From the NCBI RefSeq assembly GCF_001655005.1, contig NZ_LXET01000054.1, positions 62,001 through 126,000 on the forward strand: a DNA stretch of 64,000 nt. Reading direction: 5' to 3'. The notes under the pieces are model-generated. The model had not been told where the DNA came from, ran no database searches, and saw only the letters and a program-made list of their open reading frames with translations. Position 1 is the first letter of the stretch; each line of letters opens with the position of its first letter. The DNA is from Hafnia paralvei ATCC 29927 (GTDB lineage Bacteria; Pseudomonadota; Gammaproteobacteria; Enterobacterales; Enterobacteriaceae). Shown here piece by piece: positions 1 to 8,022 of the stretch. A program made the position numbers and the translations under genes.

Positions 1-51
1 TTTAAAGAACTCATCCGACCAGAAAGCTACCGTTTAGCCTGCGTGAAATAA
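1..51 (+). CDS. 3' end of an unidentified gene upstream of fadH
   Basis: Frame 1 is open from the window edge to a TAA at 49-51, while the other two plus-strand frames are closed early. It encodes only the last 16 residues, ending LACVK. The stop lies 10 bases before the fadH start, and the fadH Shine-Dalgarno sequence (AAGGAAA) overlaps the stop codon, so the two genes look co-transcribed. I do not recognise the protein from this fragment; the call rests on the open frame and operon-like spacing. Confidence 0.5.
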   Translation, partial: FKELIRPESYRLACVK

Positions 52-61
52 GGAAAGCCGC

Positions 62-2083
62 ATGAACCACTACCCTCACCTGCTTGCCCCATTGGATCTC
101 GGGTTTACAACCTTGAAGAATCGAGTTCTGATGGGTTCGATGCACACTGGGCTAGAAGAGCATCCTAATGGCAGCGCACGCTTGGCCGCATTTTATGCCG
201 AACGTGCACGTGCGGGCGTAGGCTTAATCGTGACTGGCGGTATCTCCCCGAATCAGCACGGCGTGGTTCATGCCGGTGCCTCTATTTTCGATCATGAGAA
301 TCAGATCCCGCATCATAAAATTATTACCGATGCGGTGCATCAGGCCGGTGGAAAAATAGCCCTGCAAATTCTGCATACTGGTCGTTATAGCTATCAGCCT
401 CAACCTCATGCGCCTTCAGCCATTCAAGCCCCCATCAACCCTTATCCGCCCATTGAAATGACGGAAGATATGATCCAACAAACGCTGTCTGATTTTGCCC
501 AGTGTGCACGTTTGGCACAGCATGCAGGCTATGACGGCGTGGAAATCATGGGCTCAGAAGGCTATCTCATTAATCAGTTTTTAGCGGCTCGCACCAATCA
601 GCGCGATGATGAATGGGGCGGAGATTTCATGCGCCGTATGCGTTTCGCGGTGGAATGCGTGCGCCGTGTGCGCGCCGCCGTTGGACGAGAGTTCATCATC
701 ATCTATCGATTATCGATGCTGGATTTAGTTGAGGAAGGTTCGGACTGGAAAGAGATCGAACAGTTAGCCGTTCAGGTGGAACACGCAGGGGCGACATTAA
801 TTAACACCGGTATTGGCTGGCATGAGGCTCGCATTCCAACCATCGCGACCATGGTGCCGCGTGCAGGATTTAGCTGGGTAACACGCCGTCTGATGGGGAA
901 AGTGTCTATTCCGCTTATCACCACCAACCGCATCAATCATCCAGACGTTGCGGAAGCCGTGCTGGCCGATGGGTGTGCGGATATGGTTTCTATGGCTCGC
1001 CCATTCTTGGCCGATCCTGCCTTTGTGCAAAAAGCGGCAAGCGGACGGGTCGATGAGATCAACGTCTGCATCGGCTGCAATCAGGCCTGTTTAGACCAAA
1101 TTTTTGAGCACAAACTCACCTCATGTCTAGTTAACCCTCGTGCCTGCCATGAAACTGAACTGGTGCTCACCGCCACCGAGAAACCTAAACGGCTCGCCGT
1201 GGTAGGCGCAGGCCCCGCAGGATTAGCCTTTGCCACCACCGCCGCCCAGCGTGGACATCACGTAACCTTGTTCGACGCTGACAATCAAATTGGTGGTCAA
1301 TTTAATATCGCCAAACAGATCCCCGGCAAAGAGGAGTTCCATGAAACTCTGCGCTATTTCAAACGGCTGCTGATTATCCACAATATTCAGCAACGCTTGG
1401 GGCAGCGCGTAGAAGCCGCGGATCTAAGTGAATTCGATGAAGTGATCCTCGCAACGGGGATCGTGCCACGCCATTTAGATCTGCCGGGTAGCGATATGCC
1501 ACACGTTCTCAGCTACACGCAGGTTTTGCGCGATAAACTACCGGTCGGTAAAAGGGTCGCGATTATTGGCGCAGGCGGGATCGGATTCGATACCGCGGAG
1601 TATCTCAGCCAGTTTGGGCAATCCACCAGCTTAAACAGCGCGGCTTTCGCCGAAGAGTGGGGAATTGATTTACAGCTAAAACAACGCGGCGGATTGGCTA
1701 AGGATGGGATGCATCCGACTCACAGCCCGCGAAAAATCTATTTGCTGCAGCGCAAAACCAGCAAAGTCGGTGAAGGATTGGGGAAAACGACCGGATGGAT
1801 CCATCGCGTTAGTCTGCAAAAACGTGGCGTAATCATGATAAACGGTGCCCAATATCATCATATTGATGAACATGGTCTCCACCTCATTCGAGATGGGCAA
1901 ATAGAATGCCTGCCCGTTGATAATGTGATTATTTGCGCCGGTCAGGAATCACAGCAGGCGCTGCTGGCCCCGCTACAAAATATGGGAAAAACCGTCCATC
2001 TCATCGGCGGTGCCGATGTCGCTCGTGAGCTAGATGCTCGCCGCGCAATCGATCAGGGTACCCGACTCGCATTAACGATTTAG
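62..2083 (+). CDS. fadH: 2,4-dienoyl-CoA reductase (NADPH), FadH
   Basis: Iron-sulfur flavoenzyme of beta-oxidation that reduces 2,4-dienoyl-CoA formed from unsaturated fatty acids with even-numbered double bonds. At 673 residues it matches the E. coli enzyme (672). The N-terminal half is an old-yellow-enzyme TIM barrel binding FMN; a 4Fe-4S cluster is held by C336, C339, C343 and C355 (CIGCNQAC followed by SC); the C-terminal half carries two dinucleotide folds, VVGAGPAGLAFA for FAD and IIGAGGIGFDTA for NADPH. The ATG is preceded by AAGGAAA. An unidentified gene ends 10 bases upstream and may be in the same operon. The converging visP terminator lies just downstream. Confidence 0.97.
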   Translation: MNHYPHLLAPLDLGFTTLKNRVLMGSMHTGLEEHPNGSARLAAFYAERARAGVGLIVTGGISPNQHGVVHAGASIFDHENQIPHHKIITDAVHQAGGKIALQILHTGRYSYQPQPHAPSAIQAPINPYPPIEMTEDMIQQTLSDFAQCARLAQHAGYDGVEIMGSEGYLINQFLAARTNQRDDEWGGDFMRRMRFAVECVRRVRAAVGREFIIIYRLSMLDLVEEGSDWKEIEQLAVQVEHAGATLINTGIGWHEARIPTIATMVPRAGFSWVTRRLMGKVSIPLITTNRINHPDVAEAVLADGCADMVSMARPFLADPAFVQKAASGRVDEINVCIGCNQACLDQIFEHKLTSCLVNPRACHETELVLTATEKPKRLAVVGAGPAGLAFATTAAQRGHHVTLFDADNQIGGQFNIAKQIPGKEEFHETLRYFKRLLIIHNIQQRLGQRVEAADLSEFDEVILATGIVPRHLDLPGSDMPHVLSYTQVLRDKLPVGKRVAIIGAGGIGFDTAEYLSQFGQSTSLNSAAFAEEWGIDLQLKQRGGLAKDGMHPTHSPRKIYLLQRKTSKVGEGLGKTTGWIHRVSLQKRGVIMINGAQYHHIDEHGLHLIRDGQIECLPVDNVIICAGQESQQALLAPLQNMGKTVHLIGGADVARELDARRAIDQGTRLALTI

Positions 2084-2092
2084 TTTTCCCAT

Positions 2093-2126
2093 AAAAAAAG
2101 GGCCGGAGAGAATCTCCAGCCCTTTC
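2093..2126 (-). terminator. Rho-independent terminator of visP
   Basis: Read on the minus strand, a GC-rich stem (AAGGGC, mismatch, GGAGA paired to TCTCC and GCCCTT) is followed by seven T residues, just past the visP stop. The same stem may also stop fadH transcripts, but the T-run exists only in the minus orientation. Confidence 0.85.
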
Positions 2127-2137
2127 AGCGATAATCA

Positions 2138-2545
2138 CTATTTTACTTTGGTAATCTGCTTCACATCTAATTCAACAGAGTTCCAATCTTTATCAATTTT
2201 CCCCTGCAGCTCAACGGTGTCTTTCGGGGTAATGGTTTGCCCATTCCAGCGTTTGTGGTCGATATCCACGTTCATGGTGCCGCTTGCATCACGGAAGGTG
2301 TAGTGATCGCCGCCGATACGTTGCTCGATGTTACCGCGCAGGGTCACCCAAGTATCGTCACTCATGGTTTTGGCTTTCTCTACGGTCATCGCTCCTGCGC
2401 TAGGGCCATTGAAACCACCGGCTGCCTGAGTTGTTTGCGTAGTTTGAGTGGCCGGTGCGTTCGGGTCTACAAAGCCACCGTTCTGAGCCAGAACAGGCGC
2501 ACTACATACGGCAAGGATGGCTAATAAAGCTGCTGTCTTTTTCAT
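2138..2545 (-). CDS. visP: Periplasmic OB-fold stress protein VisP/YgiW
   Basis: A 135-residue secreted protein of the BOF (bacterial OB-fold) family. Residues 1-20 are a classical signal peptide (MKKTAALLAILAV, then VLA-Q as cleavage site). A Thr/Gln-rich linker (about residues 30-45) precedes the OB-fold, which has the family pattern VTLRGNIEQRIGGDHYTFRDASG and D-I-D-H-K-R-W. Family members are linked to stress resistance and virulence in Salmonella (VisP) and biofilm effects in E. coli (YgiW). The divergent neighbour is qseBC, the same arrangement as in E. coli, which supports orthology. Its own terminator follows. Confidence 0.9.
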   Translation of the reverse strand: MKKTAALLAILAVCSAPVLAQNGGFVDPNAPATQTTQTTQAAGGFNGPSAGAMTVEKAKTMSDDTWVTLRGNIEQRIGGDHYTFRDASGTMNVDIDHKRWNGQTITPKDTVELQGKIDKDWNSVELDVKQITKVK

Positions 2546-2628
2546 TATTTTTCTCTCTCTTTATTGTATTAATCTCTGCAGAAACAGTTGCTGTTTTTGC
2601 TCTTCGGAAAGCATTACACCAAAGAGTT

Positions 2629-2658
2629 CTTAACAAGATCTTAAGCATACAGTTTAAC
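2629..2658. promoter_or_regulatory. Putative QseB/BasR-type response-regulator box
   Basis: In the 227-bp visP/qseB divergent gap, CTTAAC (2629-2634) and CTTAAG (2640-2645) are direct repeats 11 bp apart, with a weaker GTTTAAC at 2652. One-turn CTTAA repeats are typical of OmpR-family regulators close to QseB, such as BasR/PmrA, and QseB is known to autoregulate qseBC in E. coli. The assignment to QseB is inference. Confidence 0.45.
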
Positions 2659-2772
2659 CAATTATATTTTTAAAAACTGCCTATTAGGCTGGATCCGCGC
2701 AGTGTTAGGCTGTACAAAGCCCTTGCCAAATAGTTAGATAAAACCATACAGCGCAGCATAAAGGACACGGTT

Positions 2773-3435
2773 ATGCGGGTATTACTCATTGAAGATGACA
2801 AACTGATCGGCGACGGAATCAAAGCAGGTTTAATAAAGATGGGGTTTAGCGTCGATTGGTTTACCGAAGGTAAGCAAGGACTCAACGCGTTAGATTCTGC
2901 GCCTTACGATGCTGTGGTACTCGACCTCAGCCTGCCGGGCATGGACGGATTAGATATCCTGCGCAAATGGCGACAAAACGGACACGACGAGCCGGTACTC
3001 ATCCTCACCGCACGTGACGCCTTGGAGCAGCGCGTTGCAGGACTGCAACAGGGTGCTGATGACTATCTGTGTAAGCCTTTTGCACTCATTGAGGTCGCCG
3101 CTCGTTTACAGGCGCTGATCCGCCGCCGTCACGGACAGGTACAAACCACATTAACTCACGGCCCGGTTTCACTCGATCCCATTAATCTCACCGTCACTCT
3201 CGAGGGTGAAGCGATCTATTTAAAGCCGAAGGAGTTTGCGTTGCTCGAACTGCTGCTACGCAACGAAGGACGCGTGTTACCCCGTCCGCTCATCGAAGAA
3301 AAAATTTATAACTGGGACGACGATGTCTCCAGCAATGCCATTGAGGTTCATATCCATCATTTACGTAAAAAATTCGGTAGCAGTTTTATTCGAACCGTTC
3401 ACGGCATCGGCTACACGCTGGGAGAAGCAACATGA
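2773..3435 (+). CDS. qseB: OmpR-family response regulator QseB
   Basis: DNA-binding partner of the sensor kinase QseC. The 220-residue protein has a receiver domain at about 1-120, with the acidic pair near D10/D11, phospho-acceptor D51 (VVLDLSLPG), the switch threonine in LILTARD and the conserved lysine in DDYLCKPF. A winged-helix effector domain covers about 125-218 and ends in the FIRTVHGIGYTL motif of the family. It overlaps qseC by 4 bp (ATGA), indicating translational coupling. A CTTAA repeat pair upstream is a candidate autoregulatory site. Length and synteny with visP match E. coli QseB (219 residues). Confidence 0.95.
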   Translation: MRVLLIEDDKLIGDGIKAGLIKMGFSVDWFTEGKQGLNALDSAPYDAVVLDLSLPGMDGLDILRKWRQNGHDEPVLILTARDALEQRVAGLQQGADDYLCKPFALIEVAARLQALIRRRHGQVQTTLTHGPVSLDPINLTVTLEGEAIYLKPKEFALLELLLRNEGRVLPRPLIEEKIYNWDDDVSSNAIEVHIHHLRKKFGSSFIRTVHGIGYTLGEAT

Positions 3436-4790
3436 AATCGCTCACGCTTAGCCTGCGACTGCGGTTGATCATCGGGTTCATCCTACTCATCACCATTACT
3501 TGGGTCTGCGCGAGTCTGTTGGCGTGGAATCAAACCCGCAATAACATCGATGAGCTCTTTGATACTCAGCAAATGCTGTTTGCCAAACGCCTAACGGCGC
3601 TCAACATCAGCGATCTTACGCTTAAAAGCCCACAGCTACCGCGTAGCAAAAAGATCGTGCGCCACAGCCATGGCGATCTAGACGATGACGCGCTCACCTT
3701 TGCCATTTTCACCACTGACGGAAAAATGGTGCTGAACGATGGAGATAACGGCCCCGATTTGCAATATCACTACCGACGCGACGGCTTTACCGACGACCAG
3801 TTGCAAGGTGATAAAGATCTGTGGCGTTTGGTATGGCTAACCACTCCCGACGGCAAATACCGCGTCGTGGTTGGGCAAGAGTGGGATTATCGCCACGATA
3901 TGGCGATTGATATCGTTAAAGCGCAGCTTGTGCCATGGATTATCGCCCTTCCCATCATGATTTTGCTGCTGATTTGGTTAGTCACTCGCGAACTCGCACC
4001 GCTCAAGCGCTTAGCAAAACGGTTGCACCAACGTCAGCCGGAAGATGAAACGCCGTTACCATTACTGTCACTCCCGAGTGAAGTGAAGCCGTTGGTTGAA
4101 GCGCTTAACAGCCTATTTGCTCGAACGGGTGAAATGCTAGTAAGGGAGCGTCGATTTACCTCCGATGCGGCTCATGAACTACGCAGTCCGCTGGCCGCGT
4201 TGAAAGTACAGACCGAAGTTGCTCAGCTCGCCGGAGATGATACCGCTATGCGCGAGCACGCGTTGACGAACCTCACAGAAGGTATCGATCGCGCAACGCG
4301 AGTGGTCGATCAGTTGCTCACGCTTTCACGCTTGGATTCATTGTCTGGCTTGGATGACGTACAGGAGATCGCCATCGCGGATATCCTGCAAACCGGCGTA
4401 ATGGATAACTACCATAAGGCACAGGCCAACGGTGTGGAACTGATGTTGGATATTCGCCAAACACCGCCGCCTCGCCGCGCTCAGCCGCTGTTACTGGCAC
4501 TGCTGGTACGTAATCTGCTGGATAACGCCATCCGCTACAGCCCACGCGGCAGCACGGTCAAAATCACGTTAACCGCAACGCATTTCAGCGTCGAAGACAA
4601 CGGCCCCGGCGTCAGCCCCGAGTATCTAAAACGCATCGGCGAACGCTTCTTCCGCCCACCTGGTCAAGAAAAAACGGGCAGCGGTCTAGGGCTTTCCATC
4701 GTGCAACGCATCGCGACATTGCATGGGATGACGGCTAGCTTTAGTGACGGGGAAAGCGGAGGATTTAGGGTGGAGGTGGCTTTTACTTAG
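3432..4790 (+). CDS. qseC: Sensor histidine kinase QseC
   Basis: Inner-membrane kinase that phosphorylates and dephosphorylates QseB; in E. coli it has been reported to respond to adrenergic signals and autoinducer-3 and to cross-talk with PmrB. Of 452 residues, about 12-33 form TM1, the periplasmic sensor runs to about 160, and TM2 lies at about 165-186 (VPWIIALPIMILLLIWLV), followed by a HAMP-like linker. The phospho-acceptor is H248 in the H-box DAAHELRSPLAAL; the N-box is LLDNAIRYSPRG and the G-boxes are DNGPGV and GSGLGLSIV. All catalytic motifs are intact. It is coupled to qseB by a 4-bp overlap. No T-tailed terminator follows; the next 590 bp is the hairpin-rich region. Confidence 0.95.
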   Translation: MKSLTLSLRLRLIIGFILLITITWVCASLLAWNQTRNNIDELFDTQQMLFAKRLTALNISDLTLKSPQLPRSKKIVRHSHGDLDDDALTFAIFTTDGKMVLNDGDNGPDLQYHYRRDGFTDDQLQGDKDLWRLVWLTTPDGKYRVVVGQEWDYRHDMAIDIVKAQLVPWIIALPIMILLLIWLVTRELAPLKRLAKRLHQRQPEDETPLPLLSLPSEVKPLVEALNSLFARTGEMLVRERRFTSDAAHELRSPLAALKVQTEVAQLAGDDTAMREHALTNLTEGIDRATRVVDQLLTLSRLDSLSGLDDVQEIAIADILQTGVMDNYHKAQANGVELMLDIRQTPPPRRAQPLLLALLVRNLLDNAIRYSPRGSTVKITLTATHFSVEDNGPGVSPEYLKRIGERFFRPPGQEKTGSGLGLSIVQRIATLHGMTASFSDGESGGFRVEVAFT

Positions 4791-4814
4791 GAGGGTAAGT
4801 GTTTTATGTGTGTG

Positions 4815-5354
4815 GTGTAAGGTTTTGTACCTGATTTATGTAAGAACGGTTTAAGGTTTCGACCGCCTATCAATGACAGTGACCATCCGTAACTTCAATA
4901 GAAGGCGTTCGAGCCGGGTGCGGGTGCGCCAGCGCACGCACCCGGCACCCGTGCGCTTTTATCCGAGATGTCATTTCCGCTCCGGTTTGGTATCGCCCAT
5001 CCAGGGCGCCCCAAACTCCGGCACGACATCCCTGTCGTGCCGGCTCTCCCTACCAAGACTTAAACAATTAAAAAGACACAAACAAAACAATATTACAGTG
5101 TCTTTTTCGTGTTGAATGAAATGCATGATAGAACCGCCATCAGGGAAGATGGCGGTAGGTCGAGGGCGTACAGGATGTGCGCTCTGAGACCGGTCGGCCA
5201 AGCGACGCGGTAAAAAGCGCGCGAGTTCAGAGACCACGCGCTGGTGGTCTCTGCCCGTACGCCTTCACTCATGTATCAATGAAACTCGGTATAGACAGGT
5301 GGGCGGAACCTTACACTGTAACCACATAAACGACAGACGAGCGGAACCTTACAC
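4815..5354. repeat. Hairpin-dense non-coding region between qseC and the Tat aminotransferase
   Basis: The gap 4791-5380 has no convincing gene. It holds five perfect inverted repeats: 4913-4922/4937-4946, 5018-5027/5034-5043, 5070-5079/5098-5107 (AT-rich loop, T5 tail), 5133-5141/5148-5156 and 5228-5237/5244-5253, the last inside an outer pair 5165-5171/5257-5263. A further arm at 4982-4990 can pair with 5011-5021, competing with the second hairpin. GTGTAAGGTT at 4815-4824 is the inverse of AACCTTACAC at 5307-5316 and 5345-5354; the last two belong to a direct repeat 38 bp apart (GCGGAACCTTACAC). I infer a cluster of intergenic palindromic elements or a structured RNA, not a protein gene. 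Confidence 0.6.
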
Positions 5355-5380
5355 AGCCATACCAGAACAGGCATAACTAC

Positions 5381-6544
5381 CTACACCCACCCTTTAGCCC
5401 TAAACGACTTCAACACACTTACAAACACCTGCATCTCCTGCGGGGTGCCTAGCGTTAACCGGTTCCAGCCTACGGCTGGGGGGAATTCGCGGCCAACGTA
5501 GACGTTTTGCTGTTTCATACGCTCTTGGTAAGTTTTCACATCACCGTTGACCTTATGGAAAATGAAGTTTGCCTGTGACGGAACATATTCCAAATTTAAC
5601 TCATCAAGCATTGAGGTCACTATTTGACGAGAAAGATCGATAGATTTACGGCTTAAGGCCACAAAAGTTTTGTCTTTTAACGATGCCAGTGCGGCAACCG
5701 CGCCAGCGGCATTGGTGTTATCCAGCGAGACAAAATTTTCCACCTCGGCAATCACCGAAGGGGCAGCAATGCCGTAGCCAATACGTAATCCGGCCAGTGC
5801 ATAAATTTTCGAGAAAGTGCGCGTTACAATCAGGTTTTTCTGCCCGCTTTGTACAAGGCCTATCGCGCTTTTAAAACGCGGATCGTTAACAAATTCGGCG
5901 TAAGCTTCGTCGACGATAAAGAACGTATCTGCCGGCGCGTTTTTAATCCAACTCTCTATCGTGGCCGCAGGCGTAATCGTCGCCGTCGGGTTATTCGGAT
6001 TGCACAGGTAAACAATCGATTTACCAGAGAAACCGTCGGCTTTTTGCTTCATAGTGGCCAAATCAAACTCAAGTTTGTCATTCAGCGGCACTTTAACAAT
6101 ATCTGCACCCAGCGGTTTAGCGTATAGCTCAGCATAATTGAACGTGGGATCGGGAACGATCACCTGTACTTTTTTCTGCTGCTGTTGTGACTGTAAAACA
6201 ATAGCCTGCACGGCAGCCTGAATCGTCTCTGAGGAACCGTTGCCCAGAGTGACGTTTTCTGTCTTCAGATTAAATTGCCCAGCCAGTTGTTCGATAAGTT
6301 CTGCGCGCGCGGCGTCAGGATAACGAAATGCCGTCGGCAAACAGTCCACTACGGCCTGTTTAGCCTGCACAGACATCCCTAACGAGTTCTCATTGAAATT
6401 CAGTAACAACGGATGTTGTTCTGTAGGAAACGAGATTTCAGCCGCTTTTACGGGCGTTGCAGCCTGTGCGCGATTAATCAAACCGCTTAGCGTTAATCCA
6501 CCGAGAATAGCACCTGAAGATTTAAGAAGAGTACGACGATCCAT
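5381..6544 (-). CDS. Tat-exported PLP-dependent aminotransferase, HisC-like fold
   Basis: A 387-residue class-I/II aminotransferase related to histidinol-phosphate aminotransferases, but with a twin-arginine signal peptide: RRTLLKSSG at residues 3-11, a hydrophobic stretch, then AQA-A near residue 29. Fold-type I residues are present: N-E-N near 51-53, NPNNPT (182-187), D212-E-A-Y215, the PLP-binding lysine K246 in TFSKIYALAGLR, and R254. It should therefore act in the periplasm, which is rare for PLP enzymes; PvdN of pseudomonads is a known Tat-exported case. It is not in a his operon and its substrate cannot be told from sequence. The true HisC is cytoplasmic and encoded elsewhere in related genomes. 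ATG start with the upstream rlmG terminator nearby; it appears monocistronic. Confidence 0.85.
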   Translation of the reverse strand: MDRRTLLKSSGAILGGLTLSGLINRAQAATPVKAAEISFPTEQHPLLLNFNENSLGMSVQAKQAVVDCLPTAFRYPDAARAELIEQLAGQFNLKTENVTLGNGSSETIQAAVQAIVLQSQQQQKKVQVIVPDPTFNYAELYAKPLGADIVKVPLNDKLEFDLATMKQKADGFSGKSIVYLCNPNNPTATITPAATIESWIKNAPADTFFIVDEAYAEFVNDPRFKSAIGLVQSGQKNLIVTRTFSKIYALAGLRIGYGIAAPSVIAEVENFVSLDNTNAAGAVAALASLKDKTFVALSRKSIDLSRQIVTSMLDELNLEYVPSQANFIFHKVNGDVKTYQERMKQQNVYVGREFPPAVGWNRLTLGTPQEMQVFVSVLKSFRAKGWV

Positions 6545-6633
6545 GGCAAAGTCCCTGTCAGCAGCATTATTTATTTTAAGAAGCGTTTTTTTGATCAGCC
6601 GTCAGGCGGCTGTAGGACAGAGCATAACCGAGG

Positions 6634-6667
6634 AAAAGTGCACAACACAATATGTTATGCACTTTTT
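6634..6667 (-). terminator. Terminator downstream of rlmG
   Basis: A 9-bp perfect stem (AAAAGTGCA 6634-6642 with TGCACTTTT 6658-6666) and an inner AACA/TGTT pair lie between rlmG and the aminotransferase, both on the minus strand. Stem ends are A/T-rich on both sides, so it can act in either direction. Confidence 0.6.
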
Positions 6668-6697
6668 ATGACTATAAATTCACATTAACGTATGAAA

Positions 6698-7864
6698 TTA
6701 ACGACGTGGAGGAAGTTTTGTCGCTTTTAAAACCACAAACTTTTTGTTGGTTTCAATCGTTGTACAGTTGCCGAACAAACGCTTAAGCTTGTGGAAATAA
6801 TCCAGATGGCGGTTACCCACAATATATAGCGTACCGTGAATTTTCAGGCAGCGCTTAGCGCCAACAAACATATCCCAAGCAACCTGATCGGTGATGGAAT
6901 GCTGCTGATGGAACGGAGGATTACACAGTACCGCGTTCAGGCTACCGCCATCCACGCCAGAGAAACCGTTACCGACACGGAAAGCACAGCGATCCATATC
7001 TTCTGGGCGGTTCACTTCAACGTTCATCTGTGCCGATGCGACAGCCATGTATGACTCATCGCAGAACAGCATGTCAGCGTTTGGATTGAGCTCTAATGCC
7101 TTCAGCCCGATCACACCGTTACCACAGCCGAGGTCGGCAATCGATCCTTCAATATCTTTCGGCAAATGCTCAAGGAAGAAACGAGCACCGATATCTAAAT
7201 TGCTGCGCGAGAATACGGATGCATGGTTATGCATCTGATAAGGTTCGTCCGTGCCGCACAGATCTAAGGGCCACACGGTAGTTGGCTGTGCCGGAGCAGG
7301 ATTACGTTCGGCCACTTTACAATGAATTAGACGCGCTTTTTTCCACGCCAGCGAAGTATGAGTATCACCGAGGATGGTTTCAAACAGCTGCAGCGTGGAA
7401 GTATGGATATCACGCGCTTTGGCCGCTGCAATAATCACGGTATCTGGAGCAACGACTTCACGCAGTGCACGCAGTTGGTGCTCAAGCAGCGCTAACGCTT
7501 TCGGCACCTTAATTAACACCAGCGCAGGCGACTCTGGCAAAGGTGCAAGGCTATCGAGCAGGGTTACGGTATCGTCATCCATGCCGTTCAGACCAAGGTT
7601 ATGACGCGTTGCCAACTGGCTCACATAGGAGTCACTCACGCTATATAGCGGCTGTCCATGCAGTGCACAGGCCAACGCGCCAAAGGCGTCGTTAAACACG
7701 ATCACCGGACGACCTTCTGTCTGTGGCAGCTCAAAGCTCTGCAACAGATATTCATCGGCGGCTTCCCACGCTTGTAACGTTGGATCATCAGACTGCTGTG
7801 GGTAGCGTTCTAGCTCAAGGCCATTTTCTTCAAAAAAACCGGAGATCGGTTCGAGTTGGCTCAT
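6698..7864 (-). CDS. rlmG: 23S rRNA (guanine-1835-N2)-methyltransferase RlmG
   Basis: SAM-dependent enzyme that methylates G1835 of 23S rRNA (formerly YgjO). The C-terminal half has the Rossmann methyltransferase fold with motif I ADLGCGNGVIGL and the guanine-N2 catalytic motif NPPF (in LCNPPFHQQHS); the N-terminal half is a degenerate duplicated methyltransferase domain, as in RsmC. I use the ATG at 7864 (388 residues) rather than the in-frame ATG at 7888: GGAGG lies about 6 bases upstream of 7864, and the protein then begins MSQLEPISG, near the E. coli start (378 residues). ygjP lies on the opposite strand across a 158-bp gap. Confidence 0.95.
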   Translation of the reverse strand: MSQLEPISGFFEENGLELERYPQQSDDPTLQAWEAADEYLLQSFELPQTEGRPVIVFNDAFGALACALHGQPLYSVSDSYVSQLATRHNLGLNGMDDDTVTLLDSLAPLPESPALVLIKVPKALALLEHQLRALREVVAPDTVIIAAAKARDIHTSTLQLFETILGDTHTSLAWKKARLIHCKVAERNPAPAQPTTVWPLDLCGTDEPYQMHNHASVFSRSNLDIGARFFLEHLPKDIEGSIADLGCGNGVIGLKALELNPNADMLFCDESYMAVASAQMNVEVNRPEDMDRCAFRVGNGFSGVDGGSLNAVLCNPPFHQQHSITDQVAWDMFVGAKRCLKIHGTLYIVGNRHLDYFHKLKRLFGNCTTIETNKKFVVLKATKLPPRR

Positions 7865-7985
7865 CGCCCCTCCAAAAACTCTATCCATTTGATTTAATGG
7901 ACGAATAAAATAAATGATCGTTCAGACGCAACGGTCTTTCACCGCCGACGCATCATGCTCAGAATTGTTATGTCACGCGCATGAC

Positions 7986-8007
7986 GTACAATAGTCCGCT
8001 ATTGTAC
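7986..8007. promoter_or_regulatory. Perfect 9-bp inverted repeat ahead of ygjP
   Basis: GTACAATAG (7986-7994) and CTATTGTAC (7999-8007) are perfect inverse copies around a TCCG spacer, 15 bp before the ygjP start and in the rlmG/ygjP divergent region. It could be an operator for a dimeric regulator or a stable leader hairpin close to the ribosome-binding site. No regulator is identified. Confidence 0.5.
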
Positions 8008-8022
8008 CTGAAGGAATTGAAT

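Noticed and set aside
4873..5237. Two overlapping frames (80 and 88 codons) in the qseC-aminotransferase gap
   Set aside because: They run through perfect hairpins, are Arg/Pro-rich, lack ribosome-binding sites and resemble no family.
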